This document shows, one piece after another, positions 17,353 to 26,916 of a stretch of 64,000 nucleotides of DNA (its first letter is position 1; each line of letters begins with the position of its first letter). This stretch comes from Clostridium tepidum. Its GTDB lineage: Bacteria > Bacillota > Clostridia > Clostridiales > Clostridiaceae. Position numbers and translations under genes: made by a program. The notes under the pieces were generated by a model that saw only the letters and a program-made list of their open reading frames with translations, searched no databases and had not been told where the DNA came from. The stretch lies in contig NZ_MRAE01000009.1 of NCBI RefSeq assembly GCF_002008345.1, positions 25,421-89,420 of the forward strand, given 5' to 3'.

Positions 17353-17571
17353 GTGATTTTCCTCCATTCAAAAGCCAAAAAGGCATAAAAAATCCCAGTG
17401 ACAGATACTCTTATCACTGGGTACAAAAAACTAACCCCTCCTAAAAAGGGACATCTAATTATTTGTTCCCACTATCAAATTGACAGTTTATTTAAGAATA
17501 CCTTGCCGCATATTTATTAACTCCTTTTATATACTTATATTAACATTAGCACATAAGAGTATATTTGTAAA
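17353..17571 (-). promoter_or_regulatory. tet(M) promoter and shortened attenuator leader
   Basis: On the minus strand a TTTACA box (17566-17571) and TAATGT (17543-17548) are spaced by 17 bases. Downstream are AAGGAG and a seven-residue mini-ORF MRQGILK (17488-17511), then AGGAGGGG (17435-17442), then the attenuator hairpin. The 28-codon leader peptide ORF that I remember from Tn916 is missing its first half and its start codon, as if DNA between two CCCAGT copies had been lost. What remains is a TTG-initiated frame of 25 codons (17349-17426) that runs through the hairpin and overlaps the tet(M) ATG as ATGA. Confidence 0.7.
17387..17421 (-). terminator. tet(M) attenuator hairpin
   Basis: Inverted repeat CCCAGTGA (17394-17401) / TCACTGGG (17414-17421), followed on the minus strand by six T residues (17387-17392). 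It is the leader terminator through which tet(M) must be transcribed. Confidence 0.8.
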
Positions 17572-17636
17572 GATATATCCGATTTTTTGTCAAAGGAGAA
17601 CGTGGTTACAAAATAGCTATAACCATGTACTAAAAG

Positions 17637-18551
17637 TTATTTTATAATCTTCCAGTTATTTCCTACTTTTTCTAGCACCAAATCAAATTGAGATACTTGC
17701 GTTGCTTTGGTCTGCTGGTCGAGATACTTTACTGTCAGTGATACCGTGACTTGATTATCTTTACGATTGTAGATAGGATTCACGAGTTCTTGAAAAATAT
17801 AATCTTTTCCGATAGATTTCAAAATACCATCATTCACATAGTAGGAAAGTTCACTGGCTGTCGCTGTAGGATAGAGCTTGAAGAACGTCGTTAAAAACTC
17901 ATTGATTTCATTGGTTGTAATGGAATCAACCGTCCCCTCACTTTCAATGGCTTTTGGTTTATAACTTGATTTCTTAGGTATGTTGGTAATGGTCGGATTC
18001 TTAACCAGTACCATATTTCCAGAACCATCTACATAGACACTCACTATATAAGCAGAGTGGACGGTCTTTGTATTTTCTCCCTCTGTAATGAGCTGGTCTA
18101 CACTGTAGGTTACATTAAACTCATTGTCGCCAGTTGGCTCTACCGTCCATATCTGAAATCCTCTTACAGAAGACGATACAGGAATATCTTTGCGTACTGT
18201 ATCAACATTGAGAGCTTGAAGTTCATCTGTCAGATAGCCTTTTAGACTTTCCATTCGATTATCAATGGACTTATCGGATTGCTCCCATGAATAGTAGACT
18301 TTCGCAAAGTTCTCTACAAAATTTTCTACATGATGAGTATCAACGTATTCCTTTTCTATGATAGTTGTTTCGTGAATAGTATGAGTATCTATAGCTGTAA
18401 AGTGCTTGAATATCGCAAAGCTGAAACTAAGCCCTAAAAGTACCCACAAGGCAATCACAACCTTTTTATGAGGATTGACCTTATAGACACGAGGTTTCTT
18501 TTCCTTTGGTATCTGTTTTTCTTTATTCTGATTTTTTCTAAATTTCATCAT
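17637..18551 (-). CDS. orf13: Tn916 Orf13, TcpC-like conjugation membrane protein
   Basis: About 304 residues: a basic N-terminus, one membrane helix (VVIALWVLLGLSFSFAIFKHF, residues about 28-48), then an extracytoplasmic region made of two related NTF2-like domains, as in TcpC. It is a structural part of the transfer machine at the cell surface. The start is set at ATG 18551 because AAAGGAAG lies five or so bases upstream; the upstream frame overlaps the orf14 stop. It is the last gene of the transfer operon before tet(M). Confidence 0.9.
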   Translation of the reverse strand: MMKFRKNQNKEKQIPKEKKPRVYKVNPHKKVVIALWVLLGLSFSFAIFKHFTAIDTHTIHETTIIEKEYVDTHHVENFVENFAKVYYSWEQSDKSIDNRMESLKGYLTDELQALNVDTVRKDIPVSSSVRGFQIWTVEPTGDNEFNVTYSVDQLITEGENTKTVHSAYIVSVYVDGSGNMVLVKNPTITNIPKKSSYKPKAIESEGTVDSITTNEINEFLTTFFKLYPTATASELSYYVNDGILKSIGKDYIFQELVNPIYNRKDNQVTVSLTVKYLDQQTKATQVSQFDLVLEKVGNNWKIIK

Positions 18552-18565
18552 TAAATCTTCCTTTC

Positions 18566-19567
18566 TCATTGTTTGATTCGTCCTGCTCCCACTAAATGCT
18601 GTTGCCAGTAGGGGCTTGTTAAGTCGGCATAACCGATTGGGTCGCCTGCATGAAACATACGGTTATTGCCAAGGTATATCCCAACATGAGTAATATAAGA
18701 GCCAGCGTTATAGGTAGAATGAAAGAAAACCAAATCGCCAGCTTGTGCTTCCGATAGTGGGATATGCTGGGTCACATCATATTGCTGTTGTGCGGTTCGT
18801 GGTAAGTTAATTCCAGCTTTTCCATACGTCCATTGTGTCAGTCCGCTACAATCAAAAGAAGTAGTCGGGGAAGCTCCACCGTAAACGTATCGCCAGCCCT
18901 CATATTTCAGTGCTTCGTCCATGATGGCTTGTACCGTATCATCATCAAACTCTGTTGTGACAAGATACTGCGTTACCAGTTGCACATAAAACATATTGCC
19001 ATAGTTGTATCGCCAGCCCCCATTGATAGGTATGGCTATGGGATTGGGGTAAGACACTTTTTCGCCACCTGAATACTCTTTTGAGAAACTTTGAGCCAGT
19101 TCAAAGGTATATTTATTTCCACGATTAGCCACATACCCTAAGAAACCACCACCATAATTGTAGGACTGGATAACCGATTCTAAATCTACACTGAGCCTTT
19201 CGCTACTGGCTAATAATTCACTGAAATACTTCACACCTTGCTTAATGGATTCTTCTGTACTCAATGAATTAGGTGGAAGACCGAGGGATTCCGAGGACTG
19301 CATAACATCTTCCGCAGTACCGCCCGATTCCACCTGTATAATCGCAAGAAGTATGTTGACATATTCTTCAACGCCATATTCTTTGGCATATTTTTCTACC
19401 ATAGGCTTATGAGCCAGCACTTCTGCGGAAACATTCACACCTCCATAATGAATATTGGAAATTCCGCTGTCCTGTTCATCTGAAAATAAAATGGCAACAA
19501 ACAGAAGCAGTGAGAAGACCATCAAGAATAATCCAGAACCACCAATCACTAAAGTTTTCAACTTCAT
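18566..19567 (-). CDS. orf14: Tn916 Orf14, bifunctional peptidoglycan hydrolase
   Basis: 333 residues, the same as in Tn916. An N-terminal membrane helix (LFLMVFSLLLFVAILF) anchors it. Residues 60-180 resemble a lysozyme-like transglycosylase (AIIQVESGG with its catalytic Glu). The C-terminus, from about 210, is an NlpC/P60 endopeptidase with catalytic Cys in SFDCSGLTQW and His in HVGIYLGNNRMFHAG. It opens the wall for the conjugation channel. Its start overlaps the stop of orf15 (ATGA type). Confidence 0.93.
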   Translation of the reverse strand: MKLKTLVIGGSGLFLMVFSLLLFVAILFSDEQDSGISNIHYGGVNVSAEVLAHKPMVEKYAKEYGVEEYVNILLAIIQVESGGTAEDVMQSSESLGLPPNSLSTEESIKQGVKYFSELLASSERLSVDLESVIQSYNYGGGFLGYVANRGNKYTFELAQSFSKEYSGGEKVSYPNPIAIPINGGWRYNYGNMFYVQLVTQYLVTTEFDDDTVQAIMDEALKYEGWRYVYGGASPTTSFDCSGLTQWTYGKAGINLPRTAQQQYDVTQHIPLSEAQAGDLVFFHSTYNAGSYITHVGIYLGNNRMFHAGDPIGYADLTSPYWQQHLVGAGRIKQ

Positions 19568-21741
19568 GGTTTCTTACCGACTTTCTTAATGGTGGCGGTT
19601 TTGATTGGTGGTCTACTTCTTGTATTTTGTAGTGGTACTCTTTGAACAGTAGACGGACGTTCTTTTGTGATTGGACGTTGTGAAGTTCTATCTGCTGTAG
19701 TGGTTGAAGTTGCTGGCTTTTGAACGGTTTTTTCTTGAACGGTATTGCCTTGGCGTTCCACTTTTGGACTTGAAAAATCGGACTTAACTGCTGGACGCTC
19801 TTGTTTGGCTTGTTGAGATTCCTTATATGAAGTCTGAATATTAGACTGTTTTGAGGTCTGTTCATCATGATATTGTTCTTGTCTTGTAGTCGGTCTTTCA
19901 TGAACAGAAGAAGCAGGCTGTTTTTTCTGTTTGACCTGTTCCATTTCAGAGCGACGCTTCGCAATGGTTTTTCGCCTTTGTTCCTGCTGTTCCTTGCGTC
20001 CACTGGCTCTGTCCGCTTTGGTTTGAGAAATACTACTGGTTAAATCACGGACATTCTCTTTTACTTTGGATTTTCCTTGATATACTGCATATCTTGCATT
20101 GGTCGGCAAATCTTTAACCTGTTCTTTCAAACCACTAGCAGTGTCTACCATTCTGTCTTTGGTATCAGCTACTGTACCGATGGTTTGACCGATACGTTTT
20201 CCAAGTGTTGATTTTTCCTTTCCGTCTGGTCGGGAGTGATCTGCTTGTGTCCTTGCAGAACTCCCCGAACCCGACTGTCCTTTTTTACCTGTAACAATGG
20301 CAGACCCAGCCCCTAGAGTAGTCATGGAACGTCCAAGTTTCCGCTGTAGACGGTGCATGTGAGCGTGCATAAGCATACGAGGTTTTCTCATCACACGACT
20401 TCCCACACTTTGAGAATCGTTACTCTGTAGAGAAAACATACTCATTAAATCGCCCAGCTTGAAGTAGATTCCTGCAAAGGTCACAATCTGTAGAAAAGCA
20501 ATCAAAAAGAACGGATAACCAGCCGATAAGGTATAGAGCATGGTTGAAATACTAAATGCTGTCGTAATAATCAATGTGATTCCAGCTCGTGTCAAAATGG
20601 TATTAAAGAGCTTTGTTATGGCTCGTTTTGACATACCATCAAATGATGGAATCATGCTTAAAATAAAGCTCACAGGCAGAAACATAGCATAGATGATAAA
20701 AAGTACCTGCGAGAAAATCATGATTCCTGTTAATAGGAATACAAATATGGAAATCCCAATATTGAAGACAAATAGGAAGAAGACTGTACCTAAACGGTTA
20801 ATGGTCTTTGTAATGGTTAGATTGGTATTGCTTCTGTCTTCAATTTCTTCCGCAACAATTTTTTCTCTGTCTTCGCCATTGTTGGAATCTGGGCTGGTGG
20901 AGAGCAGGCTTTCCACACGGTCAATACCGATACTTTCAATGTCTGAACTGTTGTATTGAAGCAGTAGCCACGGTTGCTGAACCTGTATGGAAAACAGGCT
21001 ATCTCTGATTAAGTCCACGCTGTCCTTGCCTTGACTATCGGAATGGGGCATGACAATCTTCGTGCCAAGTGATAAACTGGCATTACTGATGTCTGATGAA
21101 AAGTCATTGATTTTTTTAATGTAGTCGGGAGCGTAGGCAATAAAGGAAGCCGATAGGATAAACACCAGCACAAAATTCATAATGGCATGAATTGCCTTTG
21201 TGGTTTCTCTCTTTATCAGTCCCGTATAGGCAACATAAACCCCAAGAACCAAAATCAAGAGTAAGAGGAATCCAACATAGAAACCCTCTGTTGAAAATCC
21301 GTTTGCACTCACACCAGCTAAGGTCTGCATATTCTTACCAATGGAATCTGCTGTAGCGGAAATGAAGTCTAAGGAATAGGCTTCCTGTACTAAGTAACCT
21401 GTCGCATTGGAAACATACAAACTGATTGTCCAAATAAAATTGGTAATGGCATATAGTCCATACATGACCTGTTTTCCAATCCCGTCCGACCAGTTCCACG
21501 GAAGCCAGCCCCAGCTATTATCCACATAAAAATCCAGTTGATAGTTTTCAAGTGGGTATCGGCTGTATTCATTTGCCACATTGACCGTATCATCTACCAA
21601 GCCCGCAGCTTGAACCACCGTTCCCAGCATGGCTAAAAGAAAAATGGCAATCACAAGTGTGAAAGCCACTGTCATTGCCACTTTACCTAGACGTTTCAGC
21701 GTCCAGTTTGATTTTATTCTGTTTACTATTGATGGTTTCAC
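19564..21741 (-). CDS. orf15: Tn916 Orf15, polytopic conjugation channel protein (TcpH/VirB6-like)
   Basis: 725 residues starting at a GTG with AGGTG upstream. About eight hydrophobic helices lie in residues 18-450, for example FVLVFILSASFIAYA and FFLFVFNIGISIFVFLLTGI. The final 250 or so residues are hydrophilic, rich in Gln, Lys, Arg and Ser, and likely cytoplasmic. It is the presumed inner-membrane channel component of the transfer apparatus. It is tightly packed between orf14 (overlap) and orf16 (two-base gap). Confidence 0.92.
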   Translation of the reverse strand: MKPSIVNRIKSNWTLKRLGKVAMTVAFTLVIAIFLLAMLGTVVQAAGLVDDTVNVANEYSRYPLENYQLDFYVDNSWGWLPWNWSDGIGKQVMYGLYAITNFIWTISLYVSNATGYLVQEAYSLDFISATADSIGKNMQTLAGVSANGFSTEGFYVGFLLLLILVLGVYVAYTGLIKRETTKAIHAIMNFVLVFILSASFIAYAPDYIKKINDFSSDISNASLSLGTKIVMPHSDSQGKDSVDLIRDSLFSIQVQQPWLLLQYNSSDIESIGIDRVESLLSTSPDSNNGEDREKIVAEEIEDRSNTNLTITKTINRLGTVFFLFVFNIGISIFVFLLTGIMIFSQVLFIIYAMFLPVSFILSMIPSFDGMSKRAITKLFNTILTRAGITLIITTAFSISTMLYTLSAGYPFFLIAFLQIVTFAGIYFKLGDLMSMFSLQSNDSQSVGSRVMRKPRMLMHAHMHRLQRKLGRSMTTLGAGSAIVTGKKGQSGSGSSARTQADHSRPDGKEKSTLGKRIGQTIGTVADTKDRMVDTASGLKEQVKDLPTNARYAVYQGKSKVKENVRDLTSSISQTKADRASGRKEQQEQRRKTIAKRRSEMEQVKQKKQPASSVHERPTTRQEQYHDEQTSKQSNIQTSYKESQQAKQERPAVKSDFSSPKVERQGNTVQEKTVQKPATSTTTADRTSQRPITKERPSTVQRVPLQNTRSRPPIKTATIKKVGKKP

Positions 21742-21743
21742 AT

Positions 21744-24191
21744 TTACACCTCTTTTCGCACAGGTGGTCTGGTATCAAAGGCATGGAGCAGTTCTTCAAA
21801 TACAGGGTGGAACTGTATCACACCGACACGACCATATAAATCACTGATAAGGCATTGCCCGTTTTCCAAATCACGCAATCGCTTCTGATTGTTTTCGTCC
21901 TCTGGGTCTACACCAAAAAAGGCTAAGGTCTTTTTAATCTCGTTAAGGTCAGTGGAACGAAATGCAAATTTTAAGCCGAGGTTATTTTTCAGTTTTTCAT
22001 CTAAGAGGTCGTCTGTATTTTGGGTCACGAAATATACCCCAGCGTTCATAGCACGACCAGCCCGAACCAGCTTCATAGATAGTGTTTTTCCTTGTGCTAC
22101 CTGTAAAAAGCTCCATGCTTCGTCTAAATCTACAATCTTGAAAATGCTTCGGTCTGTATGGATAAAGTCTAAAGCAAAGGTACTAATGACAATCAGCATA
22201 GCAACGGATAAAAGCTCCATAGTGGTATATTCCTCAAAGGAAGTTTCCTTGTCGGGAAGTACCAAGTCCGCAACCTGTATAATGTTCAGTTGTTTTTCTA
22301 AGCTGATAGACTGCTCCACATAACCATTACTGAATAATAAATGTGCAAAGTCATAGTCTGTAAAACTTTCGATATGGTCGGCTATACTGGTACTTAGTGG
22401 CGTATTCTCAACCCGTAATTCCTCAATCACTTTCATCAACCCTCGTACTTCACTATTGGTTACTGCACGAATGGCTTTTCTAAGGATTGGGAAGCGTTCC
22501 CCATCACGAGAGGAAATCCCCGTAAGGAATGTCAGAATATCAATAGCCAGTGATTCAGAATCTTTGGGATTTTTCATAATCACATAAGGGTCAAGTAAGC
22601 CTTTGTTTTTCTCATCAGAAGTCAGAGTGACGATATTGATTTCATGGGAAATCTCTGGCAAGGTTTCTTTCCATCTGCCACGTTCTGCTTTTGGGTCTAC
22701 AATCACTGCTTGTGCCCCATAAAGCACCGCATAATAGACGATAAGGTTATTCGCAAAGGATTTACCACCACCCAGCGAACCAACAAAAGCCGACGCTAAC
22801 GCATTGGTTACTGAACCCTTAACCCCTTGACTGGCAAGAGCAGGTTTCAGATAGACATTGCGTCCAGTATCTAAGCTGTAGCCAACATAAATCCCCTCAT
22901 TTTCCCCCAGCATTTGAGTAGCACCAAAACCTAAACCAGCGAGGAAATCAGAGGTCACGTATTGAATATAATCATTCATATAACGCTTGCTGGCAGGTAA
23001 AAATTCTTCATGTAAGCCGAGCATATCCCCAAATGGTCGTACCAGTTTTACGCTTAAATCGTCATAAAAATCTTTCACTTCATTACAACGACGTTTGAGT
23101 TCGTCAAGATCATTTGCTGATACCCTTACCACATAAGACAGCTTGTACATAGATTCCTTGCTTTGGTCTAAATTGGTTTCCAGCTCATTCACACTTTCCA
23201 GAGCTTCCGCCACATTGGAGCTGGTTTCATTATCACTTTGCCAAGCGTGGTTATCCAAGTCTTTCAGTTCTTTCTTTTTATTGCGGACAGTAGATAGGGC
23301 TTTACGATTCGCTACAATTTCCACATTCATTGACGTATCAATCGGGAATGTAAATTGCTGTTGCTGGTAGTAGAAGATTTCAGAGGACGGGAAGTCCAGT
23401 TCTCCGACAATGCTGTTAATGGTAAAGTAAGCTACATAGACGGTTTCATCTTCCTGCTGGATTTTCAAATATCGCTGTTTTTCTTCCACCAAACAGCGAG
23501 TAGGCTTAATCAAGTCATAGTATTTAATCAGCGTTTCATTATCCAGCTTTTTCTTTGATAGATGGTACTCATACTCTTCATAGGCAGTGCCTGTCTGTCC
23601 GTAAAGGTGTTCAATCAGATAGCCGAAGTCGTCCTTATCTAACCTGCGGATTTTGAAACGACGAGAGATTTTATTTTCTAAGAGCTTTTCCATCTTCTGA
23701 AAACGCAGGATTTCATCATTACTCATACTAACAAAATCGCCCATCAGCTTATGGTTCACATCATAGACAAAATCAGACAAAGCATTTTTTGCTTCAACGG
23801 TAAGACTTTTCATAGAAAACTCCTGATCGTTGAGAAGCAACTTAAAGCCGATAAAGAAACGGTAGTTCACTTGATTTTCGCCAATCATGGATATTAAAGC
23901 GTCTGTCTGTTGGTCGATTTTGTCATAGGCAACCGCTTTGAGCTTGCCAGTGACTTCATTTTTGGAACGCTCTTGTGCAGAACGTATGCTGGATTCTGTA
24001 CTGATTTGTAAAGCATGAATTTTGCCATCACGATTTTGTGCGATAAGCTGTCTGAAAGAATCATGCACTTGTATTTTCTGTTCTGGACTTAGAAATGAGT
24101 AATTGTAAGGAACAAGCTCATAGTAAGCATAACATTCCCCGTCTTTATTCCAGACGAGATTGTTTTCAATGTATTTAATTGGATATGCCAT
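21744..24191 (-). CDS. orf16: Tn916 Orf16, VirB4/TcpF-like conjugation ATPase
   Basis: 815 residues from the ATG at 24191, the length known for Tn916 Orf16. The start is supported by AGGAG ahead of MAYPIKYIENN; the longer frame to 24242 overlaps orf17. Walker A is GSLGGGKSFANN near residue 470, and Walker B is IFKIVDLDEAW near 670. The N-terminal half is the VirB4-type docking region. It powers assembly or substrate transfer through the type IV-like channel. Confidence 0.93.
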   Translation of the reverse strand: MAYPIKYIENNLVWNKDGECYAYYELVPYNYSFLSPEQKIQVHDSFRQLIAQNRDGKIHALQISTESSIRSAQERSKNEVTGKLKAVAYDKIDQQTDALISMIGENQVNYRFFIGFKLLLNDQEFSMKSLTVEAKNALSDFVYDVNHKLMGDFVSMSNDEILRFQKMEKLLENKISRRFKIRRLDKDDFGYLIEHLYGQTGTAYEEYEYHLSKKKLDNETLIKYYDLIKPTRCLVEEKQRYLKIQQEDETVYVAYFTINSIVGELDFPSSEIFYYQQQQFTFPIDTSMNVEIVANRKALSTVRNKKKELKDLDNHAWQSDNETSSNVAEALESVNELETNLDQSKESMYKLSYVVRVSANDLDELKRRCNEVKDFYDDLSVKLVRPFGDMLGLHEEFLPASKRYMNDYIQYVTSDFLAGLGFGATQMLGENEGIYVGYSLDTGRNVYLKPALASQGVKGSVTNALASAFVGSLGGGKSFANNLIVYYAVLYGAQAVIVDPKAERGRWKETLPEISHEINIVTLTSDEKNKGLLDPYVIMKNPKDSESLAIDILTFLTGISSRDGERFPILRKAIRAVTNSEVRGLMKVIEELRVENTPLSTSIADHIESFTDYDFAHLLFSNGYVEQSISLEKQLNIIQVADLVLPDKETSFEEYTTMELLSVAMLIVISTFALDFIHTDRSIFKIVDLDEAWSFLQVAQGKTLSMKLVRAGRAMNAGVYFVTQNTDDLLDEKLKNNLGLKFAFRSTDLNEIKKTLAFFGVDPEDENNQKRLRDLENGQCLISDLYGRVGVIQFHPVFEELLHAFDTRPPVRKEV

Positions 24192-24567
24192 AAAATTCAC
24201 TCCTAACTGCTGTAATGGCTTCTTGTGGCTGGTTTCTGCCAAGCGTTACTTTTTTTCCTGCATAGGTCAGCTTTGGTCGCAGTGCATAAGCAATGACAGA
24301 CTTCAAAAATCCATAAGGCTTTTTACCATCAAAAGTTTTTGTAGACATAAACCATGTGAAAGCCACAGGAATCCCAAAGTATTTGAGAAATGCTCCCTCT
24401 ATCATGGAAAGAGGGGGCAAGTTGCCAAGTATCATCACTGCAAAGAGTGACACGACAAACCATGTCATTTGCGTAAAGGTTATGGGAAACGGAAGTCTAA
24501 AATCATTGATAGAATACAGTACCTTTTCCACAGACCAGATACTGGTATAGCTTCGTATTTTCTTCAT
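24175..24567 (-). CDS. orf17: Tn916 Orf17, TcpE-family membrane protein
   Basis: 130 residues with two membrane helices (MTWFVVSLFAVMILG and AFLKYFGIPVAFTWFM). It belongs to the TcpE/YddB-like family of conjugation proteins. I choose MKKIRSYTS at 24567 because GAAAGGA lies eight bases upstream. An in-frame ATG at 24681 inside the orf18 tail would add 38 residues and is the alternative annotation. The C-terminus overlaps the start of orf16 by 17 bases. Confidence 0.85.
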   Translation of the reverse strand: MKKIRSYTSIWSVEKVLYSINDFRLPFPITFTQMTWFVVSLFAVMILGNLPPLSMIEGAFLKYFGIPVAFTWFMSTKTFDGKKPYGFLKSVIAYALRPKLTYAGKKVTLGRNQPQEAITAVRSEFYGISN

Positions 24568-24655
24568 GTAATCAATCCTTTCATAAAAAATAGGGGTAGC
24601 TGATTGAGCCACCCCGTAAAATAGAAAATCTGCCAGTAGTAATGTACCGACAGAT

Positions 24656-25153
24656 TTAATAGACGATTTCAAAAATCCCATGATTGGTTGAGATAAACGT
24701 TCCTGAAAGGTCTAAATCCCGACCATAGGCTTGATAATCAATATAGTTTTGAAGACTAGCTGGTACTTCGCCTAAAGCACCCGTTTCTTCAATGTAGTAG
24801 CGTGCCACGTCATACATATCATCACAATCGGAATGAATGATAATATCCTCTTGATGTTCGCTTAGTTCTTCAATGCTTGAAAAATGAGTGAGCAGAGCAG
24901 ATAGCTCCGATTGTAATTCTTCGGGTAATTCCGATACCATTTCCCATAGTCGATTGAGTTCGCCAATGGAAGTGTATTCGTCAACCGTAAAGGGTAACTC
25001 GTAGTCATGAATGGCGTATTCCTCATATTCATCATTCAAGCCGATTTTCTCTTTGACTTCCTCAAAGTCAATGGGAAAGGTAAACCACGCACCGACCAAT
25101 TCGCCCTCATTGTATTTGCCTAAATTCGCAATATAGACTTGCATATCGTCCAT
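24656..25153 (-). CDS. ardA: ArdA-like antirestriction protein (Tn916 Orf18)
   Basis: A 165-residue, strongly acidic protein of the ArdA family, which mimics B-form DNA and blocks type I restriction enzymes in the recipient. Acidic residues dominate throughout (for example EEVKEKIGLNDEYEEYAIHD). The N-terminal MQVYIANLGKYNEGELVGAW is the family signature. It lies after orf19 on the same strand, separated by 116 bases that are rich in hairpins. Confidence 0.93.
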   Translation of the reverse strand: MDDMQVYIANLGKYNEGELVGAWFTFPIDFEEVKEKIGLNDEYEEYAIHDYELPFTVDEYTSIGELNRLWEMVSELPEELQSELSALLTHFSSIEELSEHQEDIIIHSDCDDMYDVARYYIEETGALGEVPASLQNYIDYQAYGRDLDLSGTFISTNHGIFEIVY

Positions 25154-25269
25154 ATATTCACGTCCTTTCTTTGTAGAGATTCAAAAATCCCTACCGCACT
25201 TCGTTTGGTGTACCATTCCTTTGCGGAACATAAGAAAACCACTTATATTCCACAAAAGAACGGTTTTAT
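25154..25269. other. Hairpin-rich gap between ardA and orf19
   Basis: About 115 bases with imperfect inverted repeats (TAGAGATTC / AAATCCCTA and CGGAACATAAG / CTTATATTCC). A structured gap like this could hold a single-strand origin for the transferred DNA, but I cannot place that function with confidence. Confidence 0.35.
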
Positions 25270-25491
25270 TTAAGCACCAATAATGCGATTGAATAGCTCT
25301 AGTAAAATGTCTTTTACTCCAGCAGCGTTGAAGACTAAGCCAACCGCAATAATCGCAATAATTAAAAAGCCAATCAGTTTGCTAAACTCACGCTTGAAGC
25401 CAAGATACAAGCCAATCACAACGATTGCTAAAAGCACCAGTGATTGAGCGTTTGATAGAAACCAGTTATAAAGGTTTTGTCCAAAATTCAT
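25270..25491 (-). CDS. orf19: Tn916 Orf19, TcpD-like small membrane protein
   Basis: 73 residues with two membrane helices (AQSLVLLAIVVIGLYLGF and LIGFLIIAIIAVGLVF). Its position and size match Orf19, which has the topology of the conjugation component TcpD. GGAG precedes the ATG. Confidence 0.88.
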   Translation of the reverse strand: MNFGQNLYNWFLSNAQSLVLLAIVVIGLYLGFKREFSKLIGFLIIAIIAVGLVFNAAGVKDILLELFNRIIGA

Positions 25492-25533
25492 AAAAATGTT
25501 CTCCTCTCTATATTCAATGAATTTGTATTTGAG

Positions 25534-26739
25534 TTATTTTTTTGTTGTTATCACGTCCTGTTCTTTTACTGACTGTTGCTTCAAAATCTGCTTGTGTCGG
25601 TCTGTCAGTTTCGCATGGTCGAGAATGTCTTTTACAACCTGCGTCTGGTTGATTTCATCAAGTTTAATCGCAACCTTTAAGGTCGGGGCAACTTGATGAG
25701 ATAGCCAGTTCAGCGTCCTTTGGAAGGAGTAAGGCTCTGGTTTTGTGGTTAGTTTTAATCGTTCACGATTGTTCCCAATAAACCAAGCCCATTCTTCATT
25801 CAGTTTCCAATCAGAACGAGGTTTGGAATCGTCTTTATCTACAAAACGGATATACCGATTGATAATTTTAAAGGCGGTATGCTCTGGATTGTCATAGACG
25901 AGTAAATCACGGACTGCATAATAGGCACGCTCATTTTTCAATCGAATCTCAAAACGGTTTTTTACTTCTGCGTCTTCAATGGGAATATCATTTTTCTTGT
26001 ACTGCTCGTAGTCCTTTTCATAGATACAGAAATAAACTTCACTTTGTAATGAACCGATATAGAGGGTGTTTCCCATACATTCCTTTTCCTCTTTGCGTAC
26101 CAGTTCGCCACTGCGATAGCTTTTAAAACTGCGGAAGACGGAGATACATTCTTCCTGTTGGCACTTTTCAGTGAGTACAGGGATATTCAAAATCCCTGTC
26201 TTATCGTTAATGGCAAGGTCAAGGCGTTTCATCACACCGCCAGCCACCAAAACGTCCATAAAGAACTCATACCAGCTTCTTTGTTGTGCCAGAAGATAGC
26301 TTTCAAATTGTCTGCACCCACGACCTTTCAATTCCACCAGAACTCCTTTGTCCAGTTCATGGGAGCAAAGGACGAATATGTCGCCTAAAGCATAATGCTC
26401 TGAATAAGAATAGAAACCATAGTCCTCATGAAGAAAATAGGACAGTTTCAGTTGTAAGATGTTTTCGACCACCTGCTGTACGTCTGTTGTCGGAAAGCGA
26501 ATCCTTACATAATCAAACAGCATTTCAAGGGGAGCGTCGGGATTGAAGCGTTCCAGAGCTTCCCAAAGGGACTGCTGTAAATCCTCTGATGGCTTGACTT
26601 TTCCTGTTTCAATATCGCTTAGATACTGCCTTGTAATACCAGTCGCAACAGCTAAACGGTTTTGAGATAGTCCATAAGCCAAGCGTTTTTCTTTTAAATG
26701 CTGTAACCAAGTTTGTTCATTCAGTAAAAATCCCTCCAA
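25534..26739 (-). CDS. orf20: Tn916 relaxase Orf20 (MobT, Rep_trans family)
   Basis: 401 residues. An N-terminal XRE-type domain (LKEKRLAYGLSQNRLAVATG) is followed by the replication-initiator/relaxase domain, with MKRLDLAIND (about residues 165-174) and a Tyr-rich segment (ENERAYYAVRDLLVY region) of the Rep_trans family. It nicks oriT, encoded directly upstream of it, and starts rolling-circle transfer and replication. The start is a TTG at 26739, as annotated in Tn916; GGAGGG lies just after it, so an internal start a few codons later remains possible. Confidence 0.92.
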   Translation of the reverse strand: MEGFLLNEQTWLQHLKEKRLAYGLSQNRLAVATGITRQYLSDIETGKVKPSEDLQQSLWEALERFNPDAPLEMLFDYVRIRFPTTDVQQVVENILQLKLSYFLHEDYGFYSYSEHYALGDIFVLCSHELDKGVLVELKGRGCRQFESYLLAQQRSWYEFFMDVLVAGGVMKRLDLAINDKTGILNIPVLTEKCQQEECISVFRSFKSYRSGELVRKEEKECMGNTLYIGSLQSEVYFCIYEKDYEQYKKNDIPIEDAEVKNRFEIRLKNERAYYAVRDLLVYDNPEHTAFKIINRYIRFVDKDDSKPRSDWKLNEEWAWFIGNNRERLKLTTKPEPYSFQRTLNWLSHQVAPTLKVAIKLDEINQTQVVKDILDHAKLTDRHKQILKQQSVKEQDVITTKK

Positions 26740-26747
26740 TCAAAAAG

Positions 26748-26908
26748 GCGTATGTCAACTTTTAAAGCCCATTTGACATACGCTGAAATTTTGTAAATCC
26801 CTTGTAACCAAAGGATTTTCTAATGTTTTTTTGACTGTTTCCTGTCGATTTGTACCCCCCTGTTAGATACGGGGGGTTAAGTGCTGGCGTGGCTATTGCC
26901 ACACCAGC
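26748..26908. other. oriT: Origin of transfer (oriT)
   Basis: A cluster of three inverted repeats between relaxase and coupling ATPase: GCGTATGTCAA / TTGACATACGC (26748-26758, 26773-26783), CCCCCC / GGGGGG (26855-26860, 26871-26876), and GCTGGCGTGGC / GCCACACCAGC (26883-26893, 26898-26908, one mismatch). This is where oriT lies in Tn916. The nick site itself is not assigned. Confidence 0.8.
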
Positions 26909-26916
26909 CAGCAAGA

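Noticed and set aside
24568..24681. 38-residue extension of Orf17
   Set aside because: The upstream ATG lies inside the ardA tail without a ribosome site; the internal ATG at 24567 has a good one. Kept only as alternative.
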